From the NCBI RefSeq assembly GCF_016746095.1, contig NZ_JAERTY010000008.1, forward strand, positions 62,001 through 126,000: 64,000 nt of DNA. Direction: 5' to 3'. Source of the DNA: Sphingobacterium faecale. Its GTDB lineage: Bacteria > Bacteroidota > Bacteroidia > Sphingobacteriales > Sphingobacteriaceae. This document shows, in pieces, positions 36,999 to 45,563 of this stretch. The notes under the pieces were generated by a model that worked only from the letters and a program-made list of their open reading frames with translations, had not been told where the DNA came from and ran no database searches. Position 1 is the first letter of the stretch; the number at the start of each line of letters is the position of its first letter. The position numbers were made by a program, and so were the translations under genes.

Positions 36999-37238
36999 AT
37001 GAATAGAAATTTAAAAATAGGACTTTTTAGTGCTTTGGTAATAGTTATCATTGGCTTTGCATCGAAAGGAAGAATCACCCATGAAAAGTTCAGTTCTGTC
37101 AAATGGAAACATTGGAAAGAATCGGAAGCAGAAGGATCTTTGCGTTGGGATATGATGAACAGTCTTCGGAACAACTACGAATTAATAGGAATGACCAAGG
37201 ACGAAATGATCGAATTACTTGGAGCCCCCGAATGCTAA
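36999..37238 (+). pseudogene. Truncated small protein, SmpA/OmlA-like end
   Basis: A 79-residue open frame with one N-terminal hydrophobic segment (LKIGLFSALVIVIIGFA) and a C-terminal LIGMTKDEMIELLGAPE that resembles the start of the SmpA/OmlA-type domain (GMTxxxVxxLLGxP). It stops two residues later, where an intact protein would continue with its beta-strands. The following 50 bases carry no continuation of the domain in any frame that I could recognise, so the gene appears cut at its 3' end. The family call is an inference from one motif. Confidence 0.5.
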
Positions 37239-37289
37239 CCCCCACACCATTAGTGGTCAGATGCTGACGAGATAATAAATAAGATAAAT

Positions 37290-37802
37290 ATGAAACTTAT
37301 GAAACCTTTTATTATAATTTCTGCTTTAATTCTGACATATTGCTCAGGCAATAATTCGCAAGTAAAAGCCGATGACAAAGAGATATTTGTGTCTGTAGCA
37401 GACACAACAAAACACGATAGTACTTATCTTTATACGGGTTGGTATTACGTTGTGGACAACGACAGCAATTTCAAACGACAATTAGATAAAACTACCGAGA
37501 GCTTTTCCCTTGACCCCAAACCAATCGTTACCGCAAAAAATTTTATGACTTTTGAAGTTTATACAAGCAACTATGGCGAGATAGGACTCGCAATGCGACT
37601 TGACGAAAATGGAACTGAAAGCTGGAGTATTGCGACGGGAAAAGCAATTGGAAATTATCTTGCGTTTATTCTTGACAACAAGCTTTTGCACCTGGCACGT
37701 GTAAATTCTCAAATTACGGCAGGTGTAACGGCAATAAATCGAGGCGACTATTCAAAAGAAGAATTTGAAAAAATCAAAATGATAATAGAAAGTGAAAAAT
37801 AA
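37290..37802 (+). CDS. Hypothetical lipoprotein
   Basis: A 170-residue protein with a lipoprotein signal ending at Cys18 (ALILTYCSGN); the ATG at 37290 or the one three codons later could be the start. The mature part contains YLYTGWYYVVDNDSNFKR, then a hydrophobic strand and a final acidic helix (KEEFEKIKMIIESEK). The region LAFILDNKLLHLARVNSQI resembles the SecDF P1 head-like strand pattern found in small orphan lipoproteins, but I do not assign a family. It lies in the debris zone downstream of tRNA-Pro copy 1. Confidence 0.7.
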   Translation: MKLMKPFIIISALILTYCSGNNSQVKADDKEIFVSVADTTKHDSTYLYTGWYYVVDNDSNFKRQLDKTTESFSLDPKPIVTAKNFMTFEVYTSNYGEIGLAMRLDENGTESWSIATGKAIGNYLAFILDNKLLHLARVNSQITAGVTAINRGDYSKEEFEKIKMIIESEK

Positions 37803-37887
37803 CACAAACTATCCGAACCGTAAAGAATGGGTAGGCGTCAGGCGGACCAAAAGTTACTTTTCCATTGTTTTTGAAGTAGTTTGCCTT

Positions 37888-37951
37888 CGGAATCATAATG
37901 CAAAAAACTGTTCTGATAGCACGGCCGTCGGAACAGTTCTTACATCGATAT
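37888..37951 (+). repeat. Palindromic dispersed repeat, copy 1
   Basis: About 64 bases that match 39030-39091. It has aatcataatg, then an imperfect inverted repeat (aaaaaactgttctgatagc, loop, gtcggaacagttctt), then cgatat. This copy is intergenic and carries several substitutions that weaken the stem. Confidence 0.8.
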
Positions 37952-38022
37952 GAAAGTGTAAATAATAATAACTTTTGTTAAGTCTTTTTTCTTTATTTTA
38001 AACTAAATAAATCACTTTACCA

Positions 38023-38415
38023 ATGAAGTTTAGGCTTTTTTCCGGTACGAAATATTTATGGCTAGTAATAGTTCTGCTCTCCATCATAGCCATTCTATTT
38101 AAATCTATTTACAGGGAGTATATTTATTCCAATGAAATTAATGATTTTGGGGTTGCAGACTCTTCTCCCAATTTTTTTGCAGGACTTATTATCGTGCTTT
38201 TTTATTATGTTCAGTATCAGAAAGTATCCTTAAAGGTGCATGCTTTATTTGCGGCAATTGGTCTTATTGGATATGAGTTGATTCAAAGAAGTGTATTTAA
38301 AAGCAATGTCTTCGACTATAAAGATATCTTGGCTTCGATAATAGGAGTTACGATGGGATATCTCATTTGTTCCGGATTTAAAATAGGAGCGCTATTTAAT
38401 AGTCCTATCCGGTAG
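38023..38415 (+). CDS. Small integral membrane protein
   Basis: A 130-residue protein with four predicted membrane segments: YLWLVIVLLSIIAILF, FFAGLIIVLFYYVQY, ALFAAIGLIGYELI and ILASIIGVTMGYLIC. The pairing of a YELIQ-like loop with a DYKDILASIIG loop is reminiscent of VanZ-like proteins, where an Asp-rich loop precedes the last helix, but the similarity is weak. It is a single gene in the debris zone. No function is proposed. Confidence 0.65.
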   Translation: MKFRLFSGTKYLWLVIVLLSIIAILFKSIYREYIYSNEINDFGVADSSPNFFAGLIIVLFYYVQYQKVSLKVHALFAAIGLIGYELIQRSVFKSNVFDYKDILASIIGVTMGYLICSGFKIGALFNSPIR

Positions 38416-38502
38416 GCTATGGCTGACAACCAAAAATAGGTACCGCACATCAGAGATGATGGCGATACCTTAACATATATATACGGAAATGTTGAACTTG
38501 CG

Positions 38503-38853
38503 TCAGGACAATGCTTTGATCCGCACCAATAGCTCTTCAAAATGAAAAGGCTTGGTCAGATAATCGTCGGCTCCGCAATTGAAGCCTTCGATTTTATCTT
38601 GGATGGTACTAAGGGCTGTCAGCATCAAAATGGGAACATCTGTTTTGAGCCTCCGTACATGCTTGCATATTTCTGTTCCGTTTAGATGGGGGAGTACGCC
38701 GTCTAGAATAAGCATGTCAAAATCTTGTTCCATAGCTAGATTTAGGCCAGTAGCCCCGTCATAGGCGACCTGTACTTGGTGTCCGGCTTCGTGCAGTCCC
38801 TTTTTTATAAATTCGGCAACCCGAACTTCATCTTCTACTAAAAGTATATTCAT
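38503..38853 (-). CDS. Receiver domain of an OmpR-type regulator, truncated
   Basis: A 116-residue receiver starting MNILLVEDEVRVAEF, with the acidic pair ED near residue 8, phosphoacceptor Asp in LILDGVLPHLNG and Lys in YLTKPFHFEELLVRI. This last segment is the junction into the winged-helix domain of OmpR-family regulators, but the frame stops three residues later (KALS). The DNA-binding half and a partner kinase are both missing. An apparent upstream start would add 21 residues without domain content. It is either a decayed regulator or a single-domain receiver; the OmpR-like end favours truncation. Confidence 0.75.
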   Translation of the reverse strand: MNILLVEDEVRVAEFIKKGLHEAGHQVQVAYDGATGLNLAMEQDFDMLILDGVLPHLNGTEICKHVRRLKTDVPILMLTALSTIQDKIEGFNCGADDYLTKPFHFEELLVRIKALS

Positions 38854-38977
38854 AGCGATGTATCTGCTGTTTTCGTTAGCGAATTTGCTTTTTATTTGTC
38901 GAAAAAATCTCAACATTAGAAAAATCTAATGGGATTGTACAACTTTTGCTGACTTTTTTGTTTCTTACGATGTTTTT

Positions 38978-39499
38978 ATGGTACTCTATTTTTACGTTTC
39001 TATGCTACAAGATTATTTACACCTTTTCCCGAATCATAATGAAAAAACTGTTCCGACAGTACGACTGTCGGAACAGTTTTTAGGGCGATATCCCAAGTTG
39101 CCAAGAGAGTATGCTGATTTTGTGGAATCCTTTTCGTTGCTCTCTAATAAATCGGATACGACTTGGTTTAATAGTGCTGGGGATTTCAACGGTAAAGAAG
39201 AAGGCGGGTTTCGTTGGGACGAATTCGAGCAGCAATCCTTAGTAGCTTTTGACGGGGATACGGTTGGTCAGGAGCAAGTGCGCGATTTTTGGAACCATCA
39301 TATTCCGATAGTGCTTTCTGTCAAAAATGGATATAGTCATTTCTCGATGGGAGTGGGAGATCACAATCTTGGAAAAATCTATTTTGGAGAAGAACCCGAT
39401 TATGAAGAGGTAGAATGGGTTGCGGATAGCTTTTTGGCGTTTATGGAAGCTTTGAAAACAGGGCAGCTGGCTGAAAAATATCAATACCTCTTCGCTTAA
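38978..39499 (+). CDS. SMI1/KNR4-like protein
   Basis: A protein of 173 residues (165 if the second ATG at 39002 is used). From about residue 34 it fits the SMI1/KNR4 fold: LGRYPKLPREYADFVESFS, a central FDGDTVGQEQVRDFW-like region, VLSVKNGYSHFSMGVGD and an acidic GEEPDYEEVEWVADSFLAFM end. Such proteins often serve as immunity proteins of contact-dependent toxins or as orphan immunity genes. Here no toxin gene is adjacent. Its N-terminal part is encoded by an 18-base-pair perfect inverted repeat, which is unusual. Confidence 0.75.
   Translation: MVLYFYVSMLQDYLHLFPNHNEKTVPTVRLSEQFLGRYPKLPREYADFVESFSLLSNKSDTTWFNSAGDFNGKEEGGFRWDEFEQQSLVAFDGDTVGQEQVRDFWNHHIPIVLSVKNGYSHFSMGVGDHNLGKIYFGEEPDYEEVEWVADSFLAFMEALKTGQLAEKYQYLFA
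39030..39091 (+). repeat. Palindromic dispersed repeat, copy 2, inside a gene
   Basis: The intact copy of the repeat at 37888-37951. It contains a perfect 18-base-pair inverted repeat (39043-39060 with 39064-39081, loop acg) flanked by A and T tracts. It lies within the 5' part of the SMI1-like gene, in frame, encoding about residues 18-38. Confidence 0.85.
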
Positions 39500-39623
39500 T
39501 AAGGAAAATTTCGATAAAACCACTGGTTTCGGGGATTCTTTTCCTTCGCTTGTCTCCTTAGTTTTGCTTTTGTAATTCAATAATAGAATTCATCAAAGCG
39601 TTTAAAACTAAAAAATATAAAAA

Positions 39624-40250
39624 ATGAAAAAACAACTATTGACAATCGCAGTGCTTTCTTCGTTGCTTTTTGCAGCCTGTGGAGAGAACAACAAAAAGAC
39701 GGAGAATAATGCGCAGACTACAGAAGAGGCTGGAAAGAGCGGGGCCGCATCCGACAAAGGCGAATCAGAGCAGGGAGGTAATTTTCTGACCAATCGGGAT
39801 GCATTGAAAAAAGCAGAAGCGGAATTGAAGGATATGCCTAAGTTCAAGGGTAAAGATGTTAAGGTGTTCCAGAATATTCACTTTTATGAGGATGGTCGTG
39901 TACAATTGGCTCTTCAGGATCCCGATAAACCTGAAAATATCGATGATTATCTATTCCAAGGTGGCAAGTGGCAAGAGCCTCAGGCTGTACAGATTTCGGG
40001 AGATGGCGATATGTCTGCCAATGTATTTCCATTGGGTACGCTCAAATTTGAGACGGTAGCTGATATTTATAAGCAGGTGGAGGAACAATCCAAGGAGGTG
40101 GAAGGTGCTAAAATCGATGGTCACATCTACTATAATCTAAATGTGATGCACCAAAGTGGGCAATGGATAACCGGAGTACAAGGGGCGCGTGGTCAGTACT
40201 CGGGGTATTTTAACGCAGATGGAAGCTTGAAAGAATTTAAGAAGAACTAA
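39624..40250 (+). CDS. Hypothetical lipoprotein
   Basis: A 208-residue lipoprotein with the lipobox LLFAAC (Cys19) and a charged low-complexity linker (residues ~20-52, rich in Asn, Glu, Lys, Gly). The mature domain includes KDVKVFQNIHFYEDGRVQLA and a C-terminal GQYSGYFNADGSLKEF. No named domain is recognised. It is monocistronic, with a convergent terminator after it. Confidence 0.78.
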   Translation: MKKQLLTIAVLSSLLFAACGENNKKTENNAQTTEEAGKSGAASDKGESEQGGNFLTNRDALKKAEAELKDMPKFKGKDVKVFQNIHFYEDGRVQLALQDPDKPENIDDYLFQGGKWQEPQAVQISGDGDMSANVFPLGTLKFETVADIYKQVEEQSKEVEGAKIDGHIYYNLNVMHQSGQWITGVQGARGQYSGYFNADGSLKEFKKN

Positions 40251-40278
40251 GGTTGCTTTGTTTTAATACTGTTCGTTA

Positions 40279-40305
40279 AAGAGGGGGCCATAACGGCTCC
40301 TTCTT
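40279..40305. terminator. Convergent terminator
   Basis: An 11-base-pair stem with two G-T wobbles (aagagggggcc with ggctccttctt) and a 5-base loop between the lipoprotein gene and the convergent ArsC-like gene. Confidence 0.65.
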
Positions 40306-40313
40306 TCGTATTT

Positions 40314-40682
40314 TCAGTCTCCTTGTTCCAGTATGTCATAAATACGTTGTGTAGGGCGTGCAATTACCCCTTTATTCCCCTTAATGATAATGGGGCGTTC
40401 CATCAATATAGGATATGAGAGTAATACATCTATCCATTCTTCATCGGATAATACTTTGCCTGCAAATTTCTCCTGGAACAACGGCTCTTTTGTTCGGATT
40501 AATTCTAGAGGTTTTAATTGTAGAATTTGTAATATGCCCGTTAGTTCTTCTTTATTCAGTGGATGATCGAGGTAATGAACGATATCTACGTTCGCCTGCT
40601 CTTTTGTGAGTAATTCCAATACCGAGCGGCTCTTGCTGCAGCTGTTGTTGTGGTATATGCTAATGGGGAGAGCTTTGCTCAT
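40314..40682 (-). CDS. arsC: Arsenate reductase (ArsC, glutaredoxin-dependent type)
   Basis: A 122-residue thioredoxin-fold protein of the ArsC/Spx family. The catalytic Cys15 lies in YHNNSCSKSRSVLELL, the CxxS form typical of the E. coli plasmid-type ArsC. Later motifs are LLSYPILMERPIII, containing the Arg that binds arsenate, and the C-terminal IARPTQRIYDIL. It is not in an ars operon here: no arsB, arsR or acr3 gene is near. It could alternatively be a YffB-like protein with another role. Confidence 0.8.
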   Translation of the reverse strand: MSKALPISIYHNNSCSKSRSVLELLTKEQANVDIVHYLDHPLNKEELTGILQILQLKPLELIRTKEPLFQEKFAGKVLSDEEWIDVLLSYPILMERPIIIKGNKGVIARPTQRIYDILEQGD

Positions 40683-40709
40683 TTGACTTTATGTGATGTT
40701 AATAATGTA

Positions 40710-41168
40710 TTAAAAAGAGTAAGCAGTCTCACTTTTCGTTTCAGACAATACAAAATAAGTCTGGACCGTATTTACATGAGGGAGAACAGCTAGTTTATGC
40801 CTCAAAAATAAGTGGTAAGCATCCATATCTTTGGTCGCAATGCGGAGCATAAAGTCATAAGATCCTGCCATTTGGTAGCACTCCATAACTTCTGGGAATT
40901 TAGCTACTTCACGTTCGAATTCATTGAGGACTTCATAGGTGTGTGCTTTTAGAAATACCTGAGAAAACGAAATCAATCCGATGCCTATTTTATGACGGTC
41001 TAAAATAGCAACCGTTTTACGGATATATCCTGCGGCTTTAAGCTTTTTAACGCGTTCGTGCACAGCTGCTATGGATTTGTGTAGTTTTAAAGACAGCTCT
41101 TTGTTGCTGTAAGTTGCATCCTCTTGTAATAGTTTTAGTAACTTTCTGTCTGTTTGGTCTAATTCCAT
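40710..41168 (-). CDS. Lrp/AsnC family transcriptional regulator
   Basis: A 152-residue leucine-responsive type regulator. The N-terminal helix-turn-helix is LLKLLQEDATYSNKELSLKLHKS followed by VHERVKKLKAAGYI, and the C-terminal RAM domain is VMECYQMAGSYDFMLRIATKDM with an LPHVNTVQTYFVLSE end. It is divergently transcribed from a cysteine-synthase-like gene with a 203-base gap between them, the usual layout for a regulator controlling its neighbour. It is also 27 bases upstream of the ArsC-like gene, so those two are probably co-transcribed. Confidence 0.93.
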   Translation of the reverse strand: MELDQTDRKLLKLLQEDATYSNKELSLKLHKSIAAVHERVKKLKAAGYIRKTVAILDRHKIGIGLISFSQVFLKAHTYEVLNEFEREVAKFPEVMECYQMAGSYDFMLRIATKDMDAYHLFLRHKLAVLPHVNTVQTYFVLSETKSETAYSF

Positions 41169-41371
41169 AACGTATTTTTTTTGGTGACGCTGCTAAATTA
41201 CTATTTTAATCTGTATTTTTTATTGCTTTCCTTTTGTTGTTCGATAAAAATTATTGAATTATCAGTGTTGTGTTGAATATTATTTTGTTTTGTTAGATTT
41301 TTGCATAGTTTGATATGAAGACCATATTATAAACGGATAATAACTGTAAAAATAATTTATTAAAATAAATA

Positions 41372-42448
41372 ATGATAGAGGAAACTACTTTTAGCAAATG
41401 TTTGTCTCCAGAGTTGGATAGTCGCTTTAAGCATTTGTGGTGTTTGGTTGGAAATACGCCTATGCTAGAATTGCAGTATGTGTATAAAGGTAAGCCTGGT
41501 AAGATTTATGTGAAATGTGAAAACTATAATCTTACCGGTAGTATCAAAGACCGTATGGCATTGTATATCCTTTATAAAGCCTATACAAATTGTCAGATCA
41601 GACCTGAAGATATGATTGTGGAAGCGACCAGTGGAAATACAGGGATCGCATTTTCAGCTATCGGTAAAGCACTGGGGCATGAGGTGAAAATCATTATGCC
41701 AAACTGGTTGAGTAAAGAACGTATCGATATTATCAAAAGTATGGGTGCTGAAATCCAATTGATCAGTAAGGAAGAAGGTGGCTTCTTAGGTAGTATCCGT
41801 CTTAGTGAAGAACTCGCTGCTCAGGGCGGTGTGTTTTTGCCAAGACAATTTGAGAACGAATACAATGCAGAGGCTCATGAGCTGACTACAGGTAAAGAGA
41901 TTGCCTTACAGTTAGCTAGCAAAGGCTTGGTAGCAGATGCTTTCGTAGCTGGTGTGGGTACTGGCGGTACAGTAATGGGCGTGGGCAAACAGTTGAAAAA
42001 CTATAACCCTGCGGTCAAAATTCATCCACTAGAGCCACAGGAAAGCCCTACCCTTACAACAGGTTACAAGGTTGGGGCACACCGTATTCAAGGTATCTCT
42101 GACGAGTTTATCCCTGCGATCGTTAAGTTGGACGAACTTGACTCAGTTGTTTGTGCTTCGGACGGCGATTCTATTATTATGGCGCAAAAATTAGCAGGTC
42201 AATTGGGTTTGGCAGTTGGCATTTCTTCCGGAGCCAATGTAATTGGAGCGATCAAGTTGAAAGAAGAGTTAGGTGATGATGCGGTTGTGGTTACCTTATT
42301 ATGTGATGATAATAAGAAATATCTGAGTACAGACCTTGTTAAAGAACAGCCTGTAAAAGAAGGATATATTTCTACAGATTTAGATTTTTCTGGTTTTCAG
42401 CCAATTGCAAGATTGGAAAAGCCTTTGTTCGGTTCGAACATATTATAA
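41372..42448 (+). CDS. PLP-dependent cysteine synthase family protein
   Basis: A 358-residue pyridoxal-phosphate enzyme of the cysteine synthase/cystathionine beta-synthase fold. The PLP lysine is Lys59 in [11 protein letters not shown], followed by the substrate loop [16 protein letters not shown], the phosphate-binding [12 protein letters not shown] loop and the serine region [10 protein letters not shown]. An N-terminal extension of ~20 residues and a C-terminal extension make it longer than CysK/CysM (~300-320). It is divergent from an Lrp/AsnC regulator. O-acetylserine sulfhydrylase activity is likely, but other beta-replacement products are possible. Confidence 0.88.
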   Translation: MIEETTFSKCLSPELDSRFKHLWCLVGNTPMLELQYVYKGKPGKIYVKCENYNLTGSIKDRMALYILYKAYTNCQIRPEDMIVEATSGNTGIAFSAIGKALGHEVKIIMPNWLSKERIDIIKSMGAEIQLISKEEGGFLGSIRLSEELAAQGGVFLPRQFENEYNAEAHELTTGKEIALQLASKGLVADAFVAGVGTGGTVMGVGKQLKNYNPAVKIHPLEPQESPTLTTGYKVGAHRIQGISDEFIPAIVKLDELDSVVCASDGDSIIMAQKLAGQLGLAVGISSGANVIGAIKLKEELGDDAVVVTLLCDDNKKYLSTDLVKEQPVKEGYISTDLDFSGFQPIARLEKPLFGSNIL

Positions 42449-42501
42449 AGATTTGTTTCAGCCTAAATTTATTTAGGTGTTGTTTGTGTTTGTGTGGTAA
42501 G

Positions 42502-42521
42502 CCGGGATTTTCGAGTCCCGG
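42502..42521 (+). other. Hairpin resembling a tRNA T-arm
   Basis: The sequence gccgggattttcgagtcccg forms a 6-base-pair stem (ccggga/tcccgg). The 3' side ttcgagtcccg resembles the T-arm of a tRNA, but the loop is too long and no cloverleaf surrounds it. It could be the terminator or attenuator of the upstream gene or a tRNA fragment. Confidence 0.35.
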
Positions 42522-42573
42522 TGAGCCTCACTTAAATTGGTTTATTAAAAACTAATCCCTTTAAACTAAAATT

Positions 42574-44298
42574 ATGAAAGCATTATTATATGTTTTTGCC
42601 GTTTCATTGCTACTGTTCTCTGCTATAGCTTTTGGCCAAGAGGTTGATAGTCTGGTCGATTTTAGCGATGTGTCATTCACTGATGGTGCGGCTTCTTCGG
42701 ACAGCACGCAGCTTACAGCTGTTCCTGATGATCTTGTTTTTTCGGACGGACTGGACAGCAGCCAGAGTCAGGTCGATAGTACATCGATATCCAATGATAC
42801 AGCGGGCGCAGTTGCTCCGACAGGTGCCGAAGGCGAGGACAAGTCCATGTGGGGTATCTTTATTGCTGGTCTTTTGGGTGGATTTGCGGCGTTCTTTATG
42901 CCTTGTATCTTCCCGATGGTACCTCTTACGGTGAGTTTCTTTACCAAGAAATCTGGAAGCCGTTCCCAGGCGATATCGCAGGCCTTTCTTTATGGCGTCT
43001 TTATCATCGTGATCTATGTTGCCTTAGGTATGTTGATTACGATTGCATTTGGTCCTGAAGCCCTGAACGAGCTGTCTACAAACGGTATCTTCAACTTCTT
43101 CTTCTTCCTGTTATTGGTTGTTTTTGCCGCATCTTTCTTAGGTGCTTTCGAGATAACACTTCCGAGTTCATTTGTCAACAAGATCGATGCGCAGTCGGAC
43201 AAGGGTGGATTGATCGGTCTGTTCTTTATGTCGGCGAGTCTGGCAGTGGTATCCTTCTCTTGTACAGGTCCGATTATAGGTACTTTATTGGTAGAAGCAG
43301 CTACACGCGGTGAGCGCCTTGGTCCTGCGATCGGTATGTTGGGATTCTCCATTGCTTTGGCAGTTCCTTTCGTCCTTTTCGCAATGTTCCCTTCGATGTT
43401 GAAATCTATGCCTAAATCGGGCGGTTGGTTGAACAGTGTGAAGGTCGTTCTGGGATTCCTGGAATTGGCGTTGGCACTTAAATTCCTTTCCAACGTGGAT
43501 CTGGCCTACAACTGGAACTTCTTGGACCGTGAGGTCTACCTAGCTCTGTGGATCGTTATATTCGGACTTTTGGGACTCTACCTGATCGGCAAGATCCAGT
43601 TCTCACACGACAGTGCATTACAGTTTCTGTCTATTCCGCGCACGATGATCGCCATCTTGGTCTTCTCTTTTGTGGTGTACATGGTTCCTGGATTATGGGG
43701 AGCGCCATTGAAAGCGATTTCGGCCTTCCTTCCTCCGATCGGAACACAGGATTTTGACCTGAATAATCTGACATTGAACGCAGCTGGTCCGGCACATACA
43801 GGCGGAGCGGAAGCCAATAGCCGTAAGCATTATACCTATTTCCACAGCAAGTCGACGATCAAAGGGTTGGATCCGTACTACGATTACGACGAAGCTCTGG
43901 CAGCAGCCAAGGAACAGAAGAAACCGTTATTGGTGGACTTTACGGGCTGGAACTGTGTCAACTGTCGTAAGATGGAGGCCGAGGTATGGAGCAGTCCGAA
44001 GATCAGGGCAATGCTCAATAACGAGTTTATTTTGGTCGAGCTGTATGTGGATGACAAGGTGTTGACGCTTCCAGAAAGCGAGCACTATGTGTCTGATAAA
44101 ACAGGCAAGACCATCAATACCGTGAGCAAACGCAATGCTGATTTTCAGATTACCAAATTTGAAAGTAACTCACAACCGCTGTATGCTCTTTTGGACAATG
44201 AGGGTGAGCTGTTGGTTCCGACAAGCGGAGCCATCTACGATATCGAGAAGTATGGCGCTTTCCTACAATCGGGTATCGACGCTTTCAAAGCAAAATAG
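42574..44298 (+). CDS. DsbD-like thiol-disulfide interchange protein
   Basis: A 574-residue membrane reductase that passes electrons from cytoplasmic thioredoxin to the periplasm. It has a signal peptide (to FGQ, residue ~22), a Ser/Asp-rich periplasmic segment (~25-88), eight membrane helices (~92-390) including FFMPCIFPMVPLTVSFF and VSFSCTGPIIGTLLVEA with their redox Cys, and a C-terminal thioredoxin domain with WNCVNC (Cys461, Cys464). The usual N-terminal DsbD-alpha domain is replaced by the low-complexity segment. The part from about 43300 to 44100 has more C-ending codons than its neighbours, which suggests high expression or a distinct history. Confidence 0.9.
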   Translation: MKALLYVFAVSLLLFSAIAFGQEVDSLVDFSDVSFTDGAASSDSTQLTAVPDDLVFSDGLDSSQSQVDSTSISNDTAGAVAPTGAEGEDKSMWGIFIAGLLGGFAAFFMPCIFPMVPLTVSFFTKKSGSRSQAISQAFLYGVFIIVIYVALGMLITIAFGPEALNELSTNGIFNFFFFLLLVVFAASFLGAFEITLPSSFVNKIDAQSDKGGLIGLFFMSASLAVVSFSCTGPIIGTLLVEAATRGERLGPAIGMLGFSIALAVPFVLFAMFPSMLKSMPKSGGWLNSVKVVLGFLELALALKFLSNVDLAYNWNFLDREVYLALWIVIFGLLGLYLIGKIQFSHDSALQFLSIPRTMIAILVFSFVVYMVPGLWGAPLKAISAFLPPIGTQDFDLNNLTLNAAGPAHTGGAEANSRKHYTYFHSKSTIKGLDPYYDYDEALAAAKEQKKPLLVDFTGWNCVNCRKMEAEVWSSPKIRAMLNNEFILVELYVDDKVLTLPESEHYVSDKTGKTINTVSKRNADFQITKFESNSQPLYALLDNEGELLVPTSGAIYDIEKYGAFLQSGIDAFKAK

Positions 44299-44425
44299 TA
44301 CTTTACTAATTGTTTAATATATAGCCCCTTTTTCATGGAAATGTTAGAGGGGTTTTCTTATTTTAAGCGGCAGGACTATGGAGTCTATGCAACTTGGTTG
44401 CTGTCGGGATGCGCATAAATGAGTA

Positions 44426-44456
44426 TTGTAATTAAACGCAAATTTCCCTAAGTTTG
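44426..44456 (+). promoter_or_regulatory. Promoter of the DUF1080 lipoprotein gene
   Basis: TTG at 44426-44428, 20-base spacer, TAAGTTTG at 44449-44456. It lies 36 bases before the ATG. Confidence 0.7.
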
Positions 44457-44492
44457 TTTATTATAATCCTTAAACCTTATAAATAATTCACT

Positions 44493-45491
44493 ATGATTAA
44501 GAAATACGTTGCCTACTCGTTACTTTCTGGTTTTATTATCGCCGGATTCAGTGCTTGTGATGGAGCGGGAAAGAAAGCCGATAAAGAAGAGATCCATAAT
44601 GCGGCTACGCAAACTATCCCTAAAGAAGCAGAGGGGCTGATCGGGCGATGGGATATTACGGTTGATAAAGAAGGAAAGCAAGTGCCTTCATGGCTTGAAG
44701 TCAAGCTTTCGGGGTTTAATGTACTCGTCGGTGCTTTCGTGGCAGATGCAGGAAGCAGTCGTCCCGTTTCGCATATCAAATTGGACAATGGTAAGTTTTC
44801 GTTTGATATTCCCCCACAATGGGAGGGCGGTGAAGGTGTATTCACTATCCAAGGTGAGTTGGTCGGCGAAGAGATAAAAGGAACTATAACCAGTAATAAA
44901 GGGAATGTTTTCAATTTCTCCGGAGTAAAGGCACCTTATCTGGTTCGTGAAGGCGAAGTTCAATGGGGTGAGCCTATTGAATTATTCAACGGTAAAGATT
45001 TGGCCGGATGGAAAATGTCCAGTGAAGATAATCAATGGGTGGTTAAAGATGGAATCCTTATTAACCAAAAGGCAGGTGCAAATTTAATAACCGAACAAAA
45101 GTTTGAAGACTTTAAGTTAACAGCTGAATTCCGTTATGCAGAAAAAGGTAATTCTGGAATTTATCTCCGTGGACGTTATGAGGTGCAGATTGAAGATTCT
45201 CCAAAGGACCGCCATCCCGGCGCACTGTATTACGGAGGCGTATATGGGTTTCTGGCACCTAATGAAATGGTTACGAATGGGCCTAACGAATGGAATACCT
45301 ATGAGATTACGCTTCGCGGAAGGATGGTGACCATTGTGTCTAATGGTAAGACTATCATCAATAACCAAGAGATACCGGGGATAACGGGGGGAGCGTTGGA
45401 TAGTAAAGAAGGAGAACCTGGGCCTATTTATCTGCAAGGAGACCATACTGGTGTTGAATTTAGAAAGATCAGTATCACGCCGGCAAAATAA
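44493..45491 (+). CDS. DUF1080 (3-keto-disaccharide hydrolase-like) lipoprotein
   Basis: A 332-residue lipoprotein (lipobox GFSAC, Cys24). After a region with GRWDITVD and an N-terminal beta-domain (~40-150), residues ~160-330 match DUF1080: IELFNGKDLAGWKM, NLITEQKFEDFKLTAEFRY, GNSGIYLRGRYEVQIEDS and PIYLQGDHTGVEFRKISI. DUF1080 proteins include enzymes acting on 3-keto sugars and are common in secreted polysaccharide-processing systems. The two-domain order here is typical of Bacteroidota. It is 72 bases upstream of an M28 peptidase gene. Confidence 0.87.
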   Translation: MIKKYVAYSLLSGFIIAGFSACDGAGKKADKEEIHNAATQTIPKEAEGLIGRWDITVDKEGKQVPSWLEVKLSGFNVLVGAFVADAGSSRPVSHIKLDNGKFSFDIPPQWEGGEGVFTIQGELVGEEIKGTITSNKGNVFNFSGVKAPYLVREGEVQWGEPIELFNGKDLAGWKMSSEDNQWVVKDGILINQKAGANLITEQKFEDFKLTAEFRYAEKGNSGIYLRGRYEVQIEDSPKDRHPGALYYGGVYGFLAPNEMVTNGPNEWNTYEITLRGRMVTIVSNGKTIINNQEIPGITGGALDSKEGEPGPIYLQGDHTGVEFRKISITPAK

Positions 45492-45563
45492 ACTGTTTAA
45501 TCGTTTACAATGGTCTGTTGGGAGTATTCTTTATTGCTGGCAGACCATTTTTATTGTATTGCC

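Noticed and set aside
37239..37289. An insertion-sequence scar at the 3' end of the truncated small gene
   Set aside because: No terminal inverted repeats, target-site duplications or transposase fragments are visible; the cut is unexplained.
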